Of a stretch of 64,000 bases of DNA, positions 30,780 through 42,688 are shown piece after piece; the stretch's first letter is position 1, and every line of letters begins with the position of its first letter. The notes beneath the pieces are model-generated. The model ran no database searches, had not been told where the DNA came from, and saw nothing but the letters and a program-made list of their open reading frames with translations. The stretch comes from Geodermatophilus obscurus DSM 43160 (lineage in GTDB: Bacteria > Actinomycetota > Actinomycetes > Mycobacteriales > Geodermatophilaceae), in contig NC_013757.1 of NCBI RefSeq assembly GCF_000025345.1, positions 2,108,001-2,172,000 on the forward strand. The letters are read 5' to 3'. The translations under genes and the position numbers were made by a program.

Positions 30780-33005
30780 TTACTGGTCGCCGGTGGGGTG
30801 CGGCAGGCCGCCGGTGGCGGCGACGGGTCCGGCCGGCACGGCGTGGCCCGACCGAGCCGCCTCGATGCTCTCGCGGGCGGCGGCCACCACGGCCTCGTCG
30901 GTGAGACCGAACTGCTCGTAGAGGACGGAGTAGGCGGCGCTCGCCCCGTAGTGGGTGAGGCCGACGATCCGGCCGGCGTCGCCGACGAACTCGCGCCACC
31001 CCATGGGCACGCCGGCCTCGACGCTGACCCGGGCGCGGACGGTGGGCGGCAGCACCTCGTCCTTGTAGGCCTGGTCCTGGTCGGCGAACCACTCGACGCA
31101 GGGGACCGAGACCACCCGGGTCGGCACGCCGTCGGCCTCCAGGCGCTCCCGGGCGGCGACGGCGATCTGCACCTCGGAGCCGGTGCCGAGCAGGATCACC
31201 TCGGGGGTGCCGTTGGAGGCCTCGGCCAGCACGTACGCCCCGCGGGCCACGCCCTCTGCGGAGCCGAACTCCGACCGGTCGTAGACCGGCAGGTTCTGCC
31301 GGGACAGCAGCAGGCCGGCCGGGCGGTCGTTGTTCTCCAGGACCGTCCGCCAGGCGACGGCCACCTCGTTGGCGTCGGCCGGGCGGACGACGTCCAGCCC
31401 CGGGATCGCCCGCAGCGCCGCGAAGTGCTCGATCGGCTGGTGCGTCGGGCCGTCCTCGCCCAGGCCGATGGAGTCGTGCGTCCAGACGTAGGTGACCGGC
31501 AGCTGCATGAGCGCGGCCAGCCGCACCGCGCCGCGCATGTAGTCGGAGAAGGTGAGGAAGGTGCCGCCGTAGACGCGGGTGCCGCCGTGCAGGGCGATCC
31601 CGTTCATGATCGCGCCCATCCCGTGCTCCCGGACGCCGAAGTGCAGCGTGCGTCCGTACGGCCCGCCCGACCACATCTTCGTCTGGCGGTCGGCGGGCAG
31701 GAACGACGGTTCGCCCTTGACCGCGGTGTTGTTGCTCTCCGCCAGGTCGGCCGACCCGCCCCACAGCTCGGGCAGCACCGGGTAGAGCGCCGCGAGCACC
31801 TCCCCGGAGGCCTTGCGGGTGGCCACGCCCTTGGGATCGGCGTCCCAGCCCGGGAGGTCCCTGCCGAAGCCCTCGGGCAGCGTGCGGGTGCGCATCCGCT
31901 CGAGCAGCGCGGCGGCGTCGGCGTTCTCGCGCTGCCAGGCCGCGAACCGCTCGTCCCACGCGGCGCGCTCCTCGCGGCCCTTCTCGACGACGGAGCGGGC
32001 GTGCGCCAGCACCTCGTCGTCCACCGGGAAGGTCTGCTCGGGGTCGAAGCCGAGGATCTCCTTGGTGGCCCGCACCTCGTCCTCGCCGAGCGCGGAGCCG
32101 TGCGAGGCGCCGGTGTTCTGCTTGTTCGGTGCCGGCCAGGCGATGATCGTGCGCAGCACGACGAGCGAGGGCCGGCCGGTCTCGGCCTTGGCCGCGGCGA
32201 AGGCCCGGTCGACCGCGGCGAGGTCCTCGCCGTCGTCGACGTGCTGCACGTGCCAGCCGTAGGCCTCGTACCGCTTGCCGACGTCCTCGGTGAACGCGAC
32301 GTTCGTGTCGTCCTCGATGGAGATCCGGTTGTCGTCGTAGACGAGCACCAGGTTGCCCAGCTGCTGGGTGCCGGCCAGCGACGACGCCTCGCCGCTGACA
32401 CCCTCCTCCATGTCGCCGTCGGAGGCGAAGCACCAGACGGTGTGGTCGAACAGGCTCTCGCCCTCGGGGGCGTCGGGGTCGAGCATGCCCCGCTCGCGGC
32501 GGGCGGCCATCGCCATCCCGACGGCGTTGCCGACGCCCTGGCCCAGCGGCCCGGTCGTCGTCTCCACGCCCGGGGTGTGGTTGACCTCGGGGTGGCCCGG
32601 GGTCTTCGAGCCCCAGGTGCGCAGCGCCTGCAGGTCCGCCAGCTCCAGGCCGTAGCCGGAGAGGTAGAGCTGGACGTAGAGGGTCAGGCTCGAGTGGCCC
32701 ATGGACAGGACGAACCGGTCCCGGGCGGTCCAGTTCGGGTCGCTGGGGTCGTGCCGCAGCCACTTGTGGAACAACAGGTAGGCGGTCGGGGCCATGCTCA
32801 TCGCCGTCCCCGGGTGGCCGTTCCCCACCTTCTGGACGGCGTCCATCGCCAGCACCCGCGCGGTGTCGATGGCGCGGCGGTCGAGCTCCCCGAAGCCGTC
32901 GGGCAGGGTCGGGTGCGGCTGGCGCGGGTCGCCGGTCGGTGCGTCGGTGGCGGCCTCGGCCGGGGCCTCGGCCTCGGTGCTCCTCGTCGCGTCGTCGGTG
33001 GTCAT
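30780..33005 (-). CDS. tkt: Transketolase
   Basis: Transketolase uses thiamine diphosphate to transfer two-carbon units between sugar phosphates. The 741-residue protein has a 40-residue Ala-rich lead, then [21 protein letters not shown], the ThDP motif [18 protein letters not shown] ending in [19 protein letters not shown]-like [15 protein letters not shown], and [20 protein letters not shown]. The ATG at 33005 ([10 protein letters not shown]) is chosen because the frame upstream is not conserved. It heads the pentose phosphate series and is divergent from the haem synthase gene. Confidence 0.98.
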   Translation of the reverse strand: MTTDDATRSTEAEAPAEAATDAPTGDPRQPHPTLPDGFGELDRRAIDTARVLAMDAVQKVGNGHPGTAMSMAPTAYLLFHKWLRHDPSDPNWTARDRFVLSMGHSSLTLYVQLYLSGYGLELADLQALRTWGSKTPGHPEVNHTPGVETTTGPLGQGVGNAVGMAMAARRERGMLDPDAPEGESLFDHTVWCFASDGDMEEGVSGEASSLAGTQQLGNLVLVYDDNRISIEDDTNVAFTEDVGKRYEAYGWHVQHVDDGEDLAAVDRAFAAAKAETGRPSLVVLRTIIAWPAPNKQNTGASHGSALGEDEVRATKEILGFDPEQTFPVDDEVLAHARSVVEKGREERAAWDERFAAWQRENADAAALLERMRTRTLPEGFGRDLPGWDADPKGVATRKASGEVLAALYPVLPELWGGSADLAESNNTAVKGEPSFLPADRQTKMWSGGPYGRTLHFGVREHGMGAIMNGIALHGGTRVYGGTFLTFSDYMRGAVRLAALMQLPVTYVWTHDSIGLGEDGPTHQPIEHFAALRAIPGLDVVRPADANEVAVAWRTVLENNDRPAGLLLSRQNLPVYDRSEFGSAEGVARGAYVLAEASNGTPEVILLGTGSEVQIAVAARERLEADGVPTRVVSVPCVEWFADQDQAYKDEVLPPTVRARVSVEAGVPMGWREFVGDAGRIVGLTHYGASAAYSVLYEQFGLTDEAVVAAARESIEAARSGHAVPAGPVAATGGLPHPTGDQ

Positions 33006-33311
33006 CGGTCTGTCGTGCTCCCTCGGGTCGGCCGTGCGGGACCCGCCCGGGCGCTCTGCGGCGACCTGTCGACCCGGGCGGACGGCGGTGCCTGGCCCCA
33101 GCGACCGGCCTCGCGTCCGTCCCGGCCCGGTGCCCCGGACCACGACGTACCGTCGTCGTCGACGTCGGCCCTACCCGCTGCGTGCGCAGCACCAACGTGT
33201 CCGACCCTAGTGGTCTGCCCGGGGAGGAGACCCTGGTCATGCCCACCGGGGGCAGGGGTGGCCGCGGGCTACAGTTGGTCCGTTCTCCCGTCCCCGGTCG
33301 AAAGGGACCCC
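33006..33311 (+). other. Divergent tkt/ctaB promoter region
   Basis: About 300 bp without a supported gene. TACAGT at 33270-33275 is a candidate -10 for the ctaB side, ahead of a short leader frame. On the minus strand TAGGGT at about 33205-33210 is a candidate for tkt. Confidence 0.35.
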
Positions 33312-33392
33312 GTGCTGTCTCCGTACCTGGTGGAGCTGTGCCCGGTGGTGCCCTGGCCGCGCGCCGACACCCCGTCGGTGGCCGCCCGGTGA
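33312..33392 (+). CDS. 26-codon leader ORF coupled to ctaB
   Basis: A GTG at 33312 with AAAGGGA 4-5 nt upstream opens a 26-residue frame (MLSPYLVELC through DTPSVAAR). Its TGA overlaps the ctaB start codon (GTGA). The ribosome binding site in front of this short frame is better than the one in front of ctaB. A coupled leader peptide is therefore a fair reading, though a chance frame cannot be excluded. I know of no family for the peptide. Confidence 0.4.
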   Translation: MLSPYLVELCPVVPWPRADTPSVAAR

Positions 33393-34309
33393 CGACCCTC
33401 TCCGAACGCCCGGCCGTCCAGGGCCGGCGCCTTCCGGCCACGATCCGCGCCTACGTCGCGCTGACCAAGCCGCGGATCATCGAGCTGCTGCTCATCACGA
33501 CCCTGCCGGCGATGATGCTCGCCGTCGGCGGGCTGCCCTCCTGGGAGCTGCTGCTGGCCACCATGGCCGGCGGCACCCTCGCCGCCGCCGCGGCCAACGT
33601 CTTCAACTGCTGGTACGACCGCGACATCGACCGGCTCATGCACCGGACCGAGCGCCGGCCGCTGGCCACGGGCGAGATCACGCCGCGCGCGGCGCTGGTG
33701 TTCGGCCTGGTGCTCACGGTGCTGTCGGTCGCGCTGCTGTACGTCACGACGACACCGCTGGCCGCCGTCCTGGCCCTGGGCGCGATCGCCTACTACGCCG
33801 TGGTCTACACGATGGTGCTCAAGCGGCACACCCGGCACTCGACGCTGTTCGGCGGGGTGCCCGGGGCGGCGCCGGTGCTCATCGGCTGGGCCGCGGTCAC
33901 CGGGACGCTGGCCTGGCCCGCGGTGGTCTTCTTCGGCGTCGTCTTCTGCTGGCAGCTGCCGCACTTCTGGGCGCTGGCGATGCGCTTCCGTGCCGACTAC
34001 GCGCGGGCCGACGTGCCGATGCTGCCGGTGGTGGCCAGCCCCCTGTCGGTCGGCCGGCAGACCGTCGTCTGGTCCTGGCTGACCGTCGCGGTCTCGCTGC
34101 TGCTGTGGCCGGTGGCCGACGGCTACGGGATCGGCTGGGTCTACACCGGCGCCGCGGCCGCGCTGGGGCTCTGGTTCGTCGTCGAGGCGCACCGGCTGCT
34201 GCGGCGCATCCGCTCGGGTGCGGAGACCAAGCCGATGCAGCTGTTCCACGTCTCGATCTCGTACATGGCGCTGCTCTCGGTCGCGATCATCGTCGACGTC
34301 CTGGTCTGA
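33389..34309 (+). CDS. ctaB: Protohaem IX farnesyltransferase (haem O synthase)
   Basis: CtaB adds a farnesyl group to haem B to give haem O, the precursor of the haem A used in cytochrome oxidase. The 306-residue polytopic protein has the UbiA-type motifs ANVFNCWYDRDIDRLMHRTERRPL (around residue 72) and YTMVLKRHTRHSTLFGGVPGAAPVLIGW. It also has FCWQLPHFWALAM, which is specific to haem O synthases. About nine membrane segments are visible. The GTG at 33389 overlaps the stop of a short upstream frame. The partner ctaA is close by in the opposite direction. Confidence 0.96.
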   Translation: MTTLSERPAVQGRRLPATIRAYVALTKPRIIELLLITTLPAMMLAVGGLPSWELLLATMAGGTLAAAAANVFNCWYDRDIDRLMHRTERRPLATGEITPRAALVFGLVLTVLSVALLYVTTTPLAAVLALGAIAYYAVVYTMVLKRHTRHSTLFGGVPGAAPVLIGWAAVTGTLAWPAVVFFGVVFCWQLPHFWALAMRFRADYARADVPMLPVVASPLSVGRQTVVWSWLTVAVSLLLWPVADGYGIGWVYTGAAAALGLWFVVEAHRLLRRIRSGAETKPMQLFHVSISYMALLSVAIIVDVLV

Positions 34310-34310
34310 C

Positions 34311-34367
34311 GAAGGACCCCGTCCTCCCCACCCTTCGCAAGCTCAGGCCGGGGCCCGAGACGGGGCC
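34311..34367 (+). repeat. Interspersed hairpin repeat, copy 5 (after ctaB)
   Basis: GGACCCCGTC (34314-34323) pairs with GACGGGGCC (34359-34367) around CCCCACC, TTCGCAAGCTCAG and CCGGGGCCC. It starts two bases after the ctaB stop. Confidence 0.75.
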
Positions 34368-34439
34368 GGCGGTGACGCCGCGGTGACGGGCCCTCCCTAG
34401 CCTGTGCGGCGCCCGCTGGACGCTGCCGGGGAGGTCGCC

Positions 34440-34653
34440 ATGCCGGATCGTCGACGGGCGCCACTGGTCCTGCTGGCCACGCTGCTCGGCGCGCTCACCG
34501 CGCCGGCGTCAGCGTCGGCGGCGGCGGTCCCACCCCCGGAGGCCGGCGTCCCGGAGCTCGTCGATGGAGCTCGTCGACGGGAACGCCTACGTGGTCACCT
34601 ACGACGGCGAGGTCTGGCGGGTCGGGGACCTGCCCGGCTGCCGGCACCGCTGA
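34440..34653 (+). pseudogene. Small secreted protein broken by a 13-bp tandem duplication
   Basis: From the ATG at 34440, which follows GGGGAGG, the frame encodes a basic start and signal peptide (LVLLATLLGALTAPASASAAA). It then shifts inside a 13-bp tandem repeat, GGAGCTCGTCGAT and GGAGCTCGTCGAC (34553-34565 and 34566-34578). Removing one unit restores a continuous 66-codon frame that ends ELVDGNAYVVTYDGEVWRVG, with one Cys, and the TGA at 34651. As read, the frame continues into unrelated Arg-rich sequence. A second ATG at 34564 is in the C-terminal frame. I do not recognise the protein. Confidence 0.6.
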
Positions 34654-34747
34654 CCCGGCCGGCCCCGCCGGTCGGACCGATCGACCGGAGGAGCAGCTGG
34701 CTGCACGCGGAGGGCCGGGTCGAGCGACACGGCGGCCGGGACCGGCG

Positions 34748-35677
34748 TCAGCGCGCGGCGGAGGCCGGGACCAGCGGAGAGTGCAGCGGCAGCTCGGACG
34801 CCGGCCCGCGGACCGACCAGACCAGGCGCGCGGTGAACGCCGTCACCAGCACCGCGCCGAGCATGTGCAGCAGCACCAGCGCGACCGGCAGGTCGGTGAA
34901 GTACTGCACGTAGCCGACGACGCCCTGCGCCAGCTGGACCACGAGCAGGTCGCGCGCCGCCCGCTTCACGCGGCCGGGGGCGTCGGTGGCGTACAGCGAC
35001 ACGAGCAGCGCGACGGTCAGCCCGACCAGCAGGAACACCGCGTCGGCGTGCAGCTGGCTGACCAGCTCGACGTCGAAGCCCATCCGGTCGCCGGTCGGGA
35101 CGTCGTCGGCGTCGACGTCGCCGCTGTGCGGCCCGCTGCCGGTCACCAGCGTGCCGAGCACCAGGACGACGGCGGTGACGGCGGCGGCGCCGGTCACCAG
35201 CAGTGCCAGCGGACGGCGCAGCAGCGGCCGGCCCACCCCGGGCTCGCGGGAGCGCAGCCACAGCACGGTGGCGAGCGCGATCAGCACGATCGAGACGAGG
35301 AAGTGCGCCGCGACCGTCCACGGGTTCAGGCCGGTGAGCACGGTGACCCCGCCGAGCAGCGCCTGCGCGGGGATGCCGAGGAAGGTCAGGACGGCGAGCG
35401 GGCGCAGGTCGCGGCGCTCGGACCGCCACACCGCCACGACGGTGGCGATGGCGACCGCGGCGAGCACGAAGGTGAGCAGCCGGTTGCCGAACTCGATGAC
35501 GCCGTGGCCGGCGAGCTCGGGCGTGGCGACGAAGCTCTCGCTCGTGCACCGCGGCCAGGTCGGGCAGCCCAGGCCCGAGCCGGTGAGCCGGACGGCGCCG
35601 CCGGTGACGACGATGGCGCCGTTGGCGACGGCGTTGGCCAGGGCGAGCCGCGAGACGACGGCGGGGGAGACCGGCAC
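34748..35677 (-). CDS. ctaA: Haem A synthase (COX15/CtaA)
   Basis: CtaA oxidises haem O to haem A. The 309-residue membrane protein has eight or so hydrophobic segments and the Gram-positive type Cys pair in the first external loop (LGCPTWPRCTSESF, about residues 37-45). The conserved His ligands are in AGHGVIEFGNRLLTF, TVAAHFLVSIV, SQLHADAVFLLVG and LLHMLGAVLV. The start is the GTG at 35677. It is convergent with the ctaB-side pseudogene, and ctaB and ctaA are commonly near each other in actinobacteria. Confidence 0.95.
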   Translation of the reverse strand: MPVSPAVVSRLALANAVANGAIVVTGGAVRLTGSGLGCPTWPRCTSESFVATPELAGHGVIEFGNRLLTFVLAAVAIATVVAVWRSERRDLRPLAVLTFLGIPAQALLGGVTVLTGLNPWTVAAHFLVSIVLIALATVLWLRSREPGVGRPLLRRPLALLVTGAAAVTAVVLVLGTLVTGSGPHSGDVDADDVPTGDRMGFDVELVSQLHADAVFLLVGLTVALLVSLYATDAPGRVKRAARDLLVVQLAQGVVGYVQYFTDLPVALVLLHMLGAVLVTAFTARLVWSVRGPASELPLHSPLVPASAAR

Positions 35678-35895
35678 GGGCCGATGCTAGCCGCGCGGAC
35701 GCCCCCTCCCGGTTCGCCCAGAGCAGATCACCGGGCGGAAGCGCAGGCCGACGTCCCGCGCTGTACGGGACACGAGCGGCCGACGGGCCGCCGCCGGTGT
35801 CGGTGTGCGCATCCGGGTAGGGGACCCCTCAGCGGGAGCCTTCCGCGGACGACTCCGAGAGCCCACCGGCCGATCCGACTCCCTTGGACGTGAGC

Positions 35896-38439
<2,544 letters not shown>

Positions 38440-38545
38440 AGGACGACCGGCTGAGCCTGCCGGGGCCGCACCGGTCACCGGGCCGGCGGGGGAGGTGCGC
38501 GACACCGCCCCCCGCCGGCCGCGGCCCGGGTCAGCAGCCGTGCCC

Positions 38546-38655
38546 GGCTTCGGCCAGGCCCGGTCGCGGCGCTGGCCGAGCCCGTTCCAGGCTCAGGCCG
38601 GGACCGTCCCCGGCTCAGGCCGGGCCCATTCCCGGCTTAGGTTGCCCTTGCTTGC
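38546..38655 (+). repeat. 22-bp tandem array upstream of sufR
   Basis: Five units start at 38546, 38568, 38590, 38612 and 38634, a strict 22-bp period. Units three and four share GGCTCAGGCCGGG exactly; the others differ at a few sites (GGCTTCGGCCAGG, GGCGCTGGCCGAG, GGCTTAGGTTGCC). The last unit runs into the presumed sufR promoter. Two helical turns per unit suggest repeated protein binding sites. Confidence 0.7.
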
Positions 38656-38672
38656 ACGCGCCGGGAAATAGG

Positions 38673-38678
38673 TAACAC
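38673..38678 (+). promoter_or_regulatory. Candidate -10 of the suf operon
   Basis: TAACAC lies 7 bp before the GTG of sufR, and TTGCTT at 38648-38653 could be a -35 with 19-bp spacing. The transcript would be leaderless. Confidence 0.4.
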
Positions 38679-38685
38679 TCGTGTT

Positions 38686-39543
38686 GTGGAAAGCGGCACG
38701 GTGCAGGTGACGGGCGGGGCGAGCGCGCCGGCCCGGCCCTCGCCGTCCGCCGACGACGGGCGCACGCGGCACCGCGTGGCCGCCCTGCTGCTGGAGCACG
38801 GCCCGCAGACCGCGACCGAGCTCGCCGGGCGGCTGGGCGTCTCGCCGACCGCCGTCCGCCGGCACCTCGACGCGCTCGTCTCCACCGGCCGGGTCGAGGA
38901 GCGGCACGCTCCCGGCACCCCGCGGGGGCGGGGCCGCCCGGCCCGGCTGTTCCACCTGACCGACGCCGGCCGGTCGCACTTCCCGCACGCCTACGACGAC
39001 CTGGCGCTGACCGCGCTGCGGTTCGTCGCGGCGCAGGGCGGGCCGGACGCCGTCCGCGCGGTGGCCGAGGCCCAGCTCGCCGGACTGGAGCAGCGCTGCT
39101 CGGCCGCGGTGGAGGCAGCACCGGGCGCCCCGGTCGACCGGGCCCAGGCCCTCGCCGGCGCGCTCACGGCCGAGGGCTACGCTGCCTCGGCCTCGGCGAT
39201 CTCCGGTGGCGGTCAGCTGTGCCAGCACCACTGCCCGGTCGCGCACGTGGCGGCGGAGTTCCCGCAGCTGTGCGAGGCCGAGACGGCCGTGATCGGCCGG
39301 CTCGTCGGCACGCACGTGCAGCGGCTGGCCACGATCGCCCACGGCGACGGGGTGTGCACCACGCACATCCCGGGGCCGGTCCGCCGCGCGAGCGGCGGAG
39401 AGCACATGCGCGCGGGGAACAGATCGGGCCCCGCGAGCCCTGTACCGGACGAGCGCACGGCGCACCGGCTGCGAGCCGGCGGGCGCCCCGCACCGTCCAC
39501 CAGCAGCACCCCCACGAACGACCGGGAGAGGACGCCCGCATGA
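38686..39543 (+). CDS. sufR: Fe-S cluster-responsive repressor SufR
   Basis: SufR is a homodimeric winged-helix repressor of the suf operon that senses cluster status through a bound Fe-S cluster. The 285-residue protein has the N-terminal HTH ([36 protein letters not shown]) and a wing with [15 protein letters not shown]. Its cysteine-bearing C-terminus has [19 protein letters not shown] and DGVCTTHIP, matching the expected cluster ligands. About 55 low-complexity residues follow before the stop, which overlaps the sufB start (ATGA). It is the first gene of the operon and probably regulates it. Confidence 0.93.
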   Translation: MESGTVQVTGGASAPARPSPSADDGRTRHRVAALLLEHGPQTATELAGRLGVSPTAVRRHLDALVSTGRVEERHAPGTPRGRGRPARLFHLTDAGRSHFPHAYDDLALTALRFVAAQGGPDAVRAVAEAQLAGLEQRCSAAVEAAPGAPVDRAQALAGALTAEGYAASASAISGGGQLCQHHCPVAHVAAEFPQLCEAETAVIGRLVGTHVQRLATIAHGDGVCTTHIPGPVRRASGGEHMRAGNRSGPASPVPDERTAHRLRAGGRPAPSTSSTPTNDRERTPA

Positions 39544-40982
39544 CCAGCACCCAGCAGCCGGTGACCGGCACGCCGCTCACCCAGGACGAGCAGATCGAGC
39601 AGCTCGGCCGGTACCAGTACGGGTGGGCGGACGCCGACGTCGCCGGATCCGCCGCCAGGCGCGGGCTCAGCGAGGACGTCGTCCGGGACATCTCGGCCCG
39701 CAAGGACGAGCCCGAGTGGATGCTCGAGCGGCGCCTCAAGGCGCTCAAGCTCTTCGGCCGCAAGCCCATGCCCGACTGGGGCTCGGACCTCTCCGGGATC
39801 GACTTCCAGAACATCAAGTACTTCGTGCGCTCCACTGAGGCCCAGGCGGCCTCGTGGGAGGACCTCCCCGACGACATCAAGAACACGTACGACCGGCTCG
39901 GCATCCCCGAGGCGGAGAAGCAGCGCCTGGTCTCCGGTGTCGCCGCGCAGTACGAGTCCGAGGTCGTCTACCACCAGATCCAGAAGGAGCTGGAGGACCA
40001 GGGCGTCGTCTTCCTGGACACCGACTCGGCCCTGAAGGAGCACCCGGAGATCTTCCGGGAGTACTTCGGCTCGGTGATCCCGTCCGGCGACAACAAGTTC
40101 GCCGCGCTGAACACCGCCGTCTGGTCCGGTGGCTCGTTCATCTATGTGCCGAAGGGCGTGCACGTCGACATCCCGCTGCAGGCCTACTTCCGGATCAACA
40201 CCGAGAACATGGGCCAGTTCGAGCGGACGCTGATCATCGTCGACGAGGGCGCCTACGTGCACTACGTCGAGGGCTGCACGGCGCCGATCTACAAGTCGGA
40301 CTCGCTGCACTCCGCGGTCGTCGAGATCATCGTCAAGAAGAACGCGCGCTGCCGGTACACGACCATCCAGAACTGGTCGAACAACGTCTACAACCTGGTC
40401 ACCAAGCGGGCGATCGCCCACGAGGGCGCGACCATGGAGTGGGTCGACGGCAACCTCGGCTCCAAGGTGACGATGAAGTACCCGGCGGTCTGGATGACCG
40501 GCGAGCACGCCAAGGGCGAGGTGCTCTCCATCGCCTTCGCCGGCGAGGGGCAGCACCAGGACGCCGGCGCCAAGATGGTGCACGCGGCGCCGAACACCTC
40601 CTCGACCATCGTGTCGAAGTCGGTGGCGCGCGGTGGCGGCCGCACCTCCTACCGCGGCCTGGTCCAGGTCGACGAGGGAGCGCACGGCTCGAAGTCGACG
40701 GTCAAGTGCGACGCGCTGCTGGTCGACACCATCAGCCGGTCGGACACCTACCCCTACGTCGACGTCCGCGAGGACGACGTCGCGATGGGCCACGAGGCGA
40801 CCGTCTCCCGGGTCAGCGACGACCAGCTCTTCTACCTGATGAGCCGCGGTCTGTCCGAGGACGAGGCGATGGCGATGGTGGTCCGCGGCTTCGTGGAGCC
40901 CATCGCCCGCGAGCTCCCCATGGAGTACGCCCTCGAGCTCAACCGCCTGATCGAGCTGCAGATGGAAGGTGCCGTCGGCTGA
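39540..40982 (+). CDS. sufB: Fe-S cluster scaffold subunit SufB
   Basis: SufB is the scaffold core of the SufBC2D complex, on which Fe-S clusters are built. The 480-residue protein starts [10 protein letters not shown], then [58 protein letters not shown] and [19 protein letters not shown] with the conserved Cys. The C-terminal beta-helix has [20 protein letters not shown]. The ATG at 39540 has GAGAGGA upstream. A long frame upstream is a chance extension. It overlaps sufR at one end and sufD by one base at the other. Confidence 0.98.
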   Translation: MTSTQQPVTGTPLTQDEQIEQLGRYQYGWADADVAGSAARRGLSEDVVRDISARKDEPEWMLERRLKALKLFGRKPMPDWGSDLSGIDFQNIKYFVRSTEAQAASWEDLPDDIKNTYDRLGIPEAEKQRLVSGVAAQYESEVVYHQIQKELEDQGVVFLDTDSALKEHPEIFREYFGSVIPSGDNKFAALNTAVWSGGSFIYVPKGVHVDIPLQAYFRINTENMGQFERTLIIVDEGAYVHYVEGCTAPIYKSDSLHSAVVEIIVKKNARCRYTTIQNWSNNVYNLVTKRAIAHEGATMEWVDGNLGSKVTMKYPAVWMTGEHAKGEVLSIAFAGEGQHQDAGAKMVHAAPNTSSTIVSKSVARGGGRTSYRGLVQVDEGAHGSKSTVKCDALLVDTISRSDTYPYVDVREDDVAMGHEATVSRVSDDQLFYLMSRGLSEDEAMAMVVRGFVEPIARELPMEYALELNRLIELQMEGAVG

Positions 40983-42304
40983 TGTCGGCAGAGAACAGCC
41001 CCGCCAACACCACCGGCCTCACCACCGAGTCGGCCACGCTCGCCGGCGAGCTCTTCGCCGAGGGCGTGGGCGCGCAGGCCGGCCCGCCCAGCACGCCGGC
41101 CCCCGGCACCGGCACCGCCGGCCAGGCCGCGCCGGGCGCGCACTCGCACGGCGGGCCGGCGCCGACCGGCTCGCCGGCCGAGCGCTTCACCTCGACCGAC
41201 CCGGACGCCTTCGGGGTGCCCACCGGCCGCGAGGAGACCTGGCGCTTCACCCCGATGAAGCGCATCCGCCCGCTGCTGGACGGCGCCCCGTCGGACGCCC
41301 ACCTCCAGTGGGACACCGACCTGCCCGACGGCGTCGAGCTGGCCAGCGTCGAGGCCGACGACCCGCTGCTCAAGGGCCTGCCCGAGCCGGTCGACCGCCT
41401 CGCCGCGCTGGCCCGCCAGCGCAGCGGCGGCGCCGCCGTCGTCCGGGTGCCGGCCGAGGCCCAGCTCGACCGCGCGGTCACGCTGCGGCTGTCGGGCACC
41501 GGCTCCGAGGACGTCGTGTGGGGTCAGCTCGTCGTCGAGGTCGGCGCCTTCGCGAAGGCGACCGTCGTCCTCGACCACGCCGGCCTGGCCAGGTACGCGG
41601 GCGGCGTCGCCGTCCTCGTCGGTGACGGCGCGCAGGTCACCGTCGTCTCCGTGCAGGAGTGGGCGCCGGGCGCGGTCCACGGTGGGCAGTTCGACGCCGT
41701 CGTCGGCCGCGACGCCACCTTCAAGCAGGTCGTGGTGACCCTCGGCGGCGACCTGGTGCGGCTGGTCAGCAACGTCCAGTACGCCGGTCCCGGCGGGACG
41801 GCGGAGCTCTTCGGCGTCTACTTCTCCGACGAGACCCAGCACCAGGAGCACCGGCTCTGGGTGGACCACGCGGTGCCCAACTGCACCAGCAACGTGCTCT
41901 ACAAGGGCGCGCTGCAGGGCGAGGGGGCGCGCACGGTCTGGATCGGCGACGTCCGCATCCGGCCGTCCGCCACCGGCACGGACACCTACGAGCTCAACCG
42001 CAACCTGGTGCTCACCGACGGTGCCCGCGCCGACTCGGTGCCCAACCTGGAGATCGAGACCGGTGAGATCGTCGGCGCCGGCCACGCCAGCGCCACCGGC
42101 CGCTTCGACGACGAGCAGCTGTTCTACCTCTGCTCGCGGGGCATCGACGCCGAGACCGCGCGCCGCCTGGTCGTCCGCGGCTTCTTCGCCGACGTCGTCC
42201 AGCACATCGGCATCGACGAGCTGCAGGACCGGCTGATGCGCGGCATCGAGACCCGTCTCGGTGCGCTGCCCGGCCTGGACGAGCAGCCGGTCGAGGTGGC
42301 CTGA
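40982..42304 (+). CDS. sufD: Fe-S cluster assembly protein SufD
   Basis: SufD is the SufB paralogue that completes the SufBC2D scaffold and helps with iron entry. The 440-residue protein has the conserved GREETWRFTPMKRIRPLL near residue 80, the beta-helix with GGDLVRLVSNVQYAGPGGTAELFGVYF, HRLWVDHAVPNCTSNVLYKG, and the C-terminal FYLCSRGIDAETARRLVVRGFFADV. About 60 residues at the N-terminus are Ala/Gly/Pro-rich and probably disordered. Its ATG overlaps the sufB stop (TGATG). Confidence 0.96.
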   Translation: MSAENSPANTTGLTTESATLAGELFAEGVGAQAGPPSTPAPGTGTAGQAAPGAHSHGGPAPTGSPAERFTSTDPDAFGVPTGREETWRFTPMKRIRPLLDGAPSDAHLQWDTDLPDGVELASVEADDPLLKGLPEPVDRLAALARQRSGGAAVVRVPAEAQLDRAVTLRLSGTGSEDVVWGQLVVEVGAFAKATVVLDHAGLARYAGGVAVLVGDGAQVTVVSVQEWAPGAVHGGQFDAVVGRDATFKQVVVTLGGDLVRLVSNVQYAGPGGTAELFGVYFSDETQHQEHRLWVDHAVPNCTSNVLYKGALQGEGARTVWIGDVRIRPSATGTDTYELNRNLVLTDGARADSVPNLEIETGEIVGAGHASATGRFDDEQLFYLCSRGIDAETARRLVVRGFFADVVQHIGIDELQDRLMRGIETRLGALPGLDEQPVEVA

Positions 42305-42307
42305 CCC

Positions 42308-42673
42308 ATGGCCTTCGAGCGGGTGTGCGGGCTCTCCGAGGTCCCGGAGAACGGCGCCCTGCGGGTGGAGCTGGCCGACGTCGACGTGGCCGTCGTCCGG
42401 TACGAGGACGACGTGTACGCGATCCAGGACGTCTGCTCGCACGCCGAGGTCCCGCTGTCGGAGGGCGACGTCGAGGACTTCGACGGCGCCCCCACCATCG
42501 AGTGCTGGCTGCACGGGTCGTGCTTCGACCTGCGCACCGGCGAGCCCACCAACCTGCCGGCCACCGAGCCGGTCGACGTCTACCCGGTCCGCGTGGAGGG
42601 GGAGGACGTGCTCGTCGACACGGAGGCAAGCGCTGTGTCCGACGACGTCCTCCCCCGCGCGGCCGGCAACTGA
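42308..42673 (+). CDS. Rieske-type ferredoxin of the suf operon
   Basis: This 121-residue non-haem Rieske protein carries the two [2Fe-2S] ligand motifs, VCSHAEVPLSEG (Cys-x-His) and CWLHGSCFDL (Cys-x2-His). It lacks a signal or membrane anchor. Such a gene between sufD and sufC is typical of actinobacterial suf operons, where it may provide electrons for cluster assembly or be an early cluster acceptor. It begins 3 bp after sufD and is followed 15 bp later by sufC. Confidence 0.92.
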   Translation: MAFERVCGLSEVPENGALRVELADVDVAVVRYEDDVYAIQDVCSHAEVPLSEGDVEDFDGAPTIECWLHGSCFDLRTGEPTNLPATEPVDVYPVRVEGEDVLVDTEASAVSDDVLPRAAGN

Positions 42674-42688
42674 GGAGCGAGAAGAGAA

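Noticed and set aside
35690-35895. HspR (HAIR), CIRCE or ClgR sites upstream of the ClpC-like gene.
   Set aside because: No matching inverted repeats were seen.
38634-38655. A possible iron box (TTAGGTT) for IdeR/DtxR before sufR.
   Set aside because: Only one half-site matches; the second half does not, so I list it only as part of the tandem array.
38546-38655. A CRISPR array.
   Set aside because: The 22-bp units are contiguous without spacers and there are no cas genes in the window.
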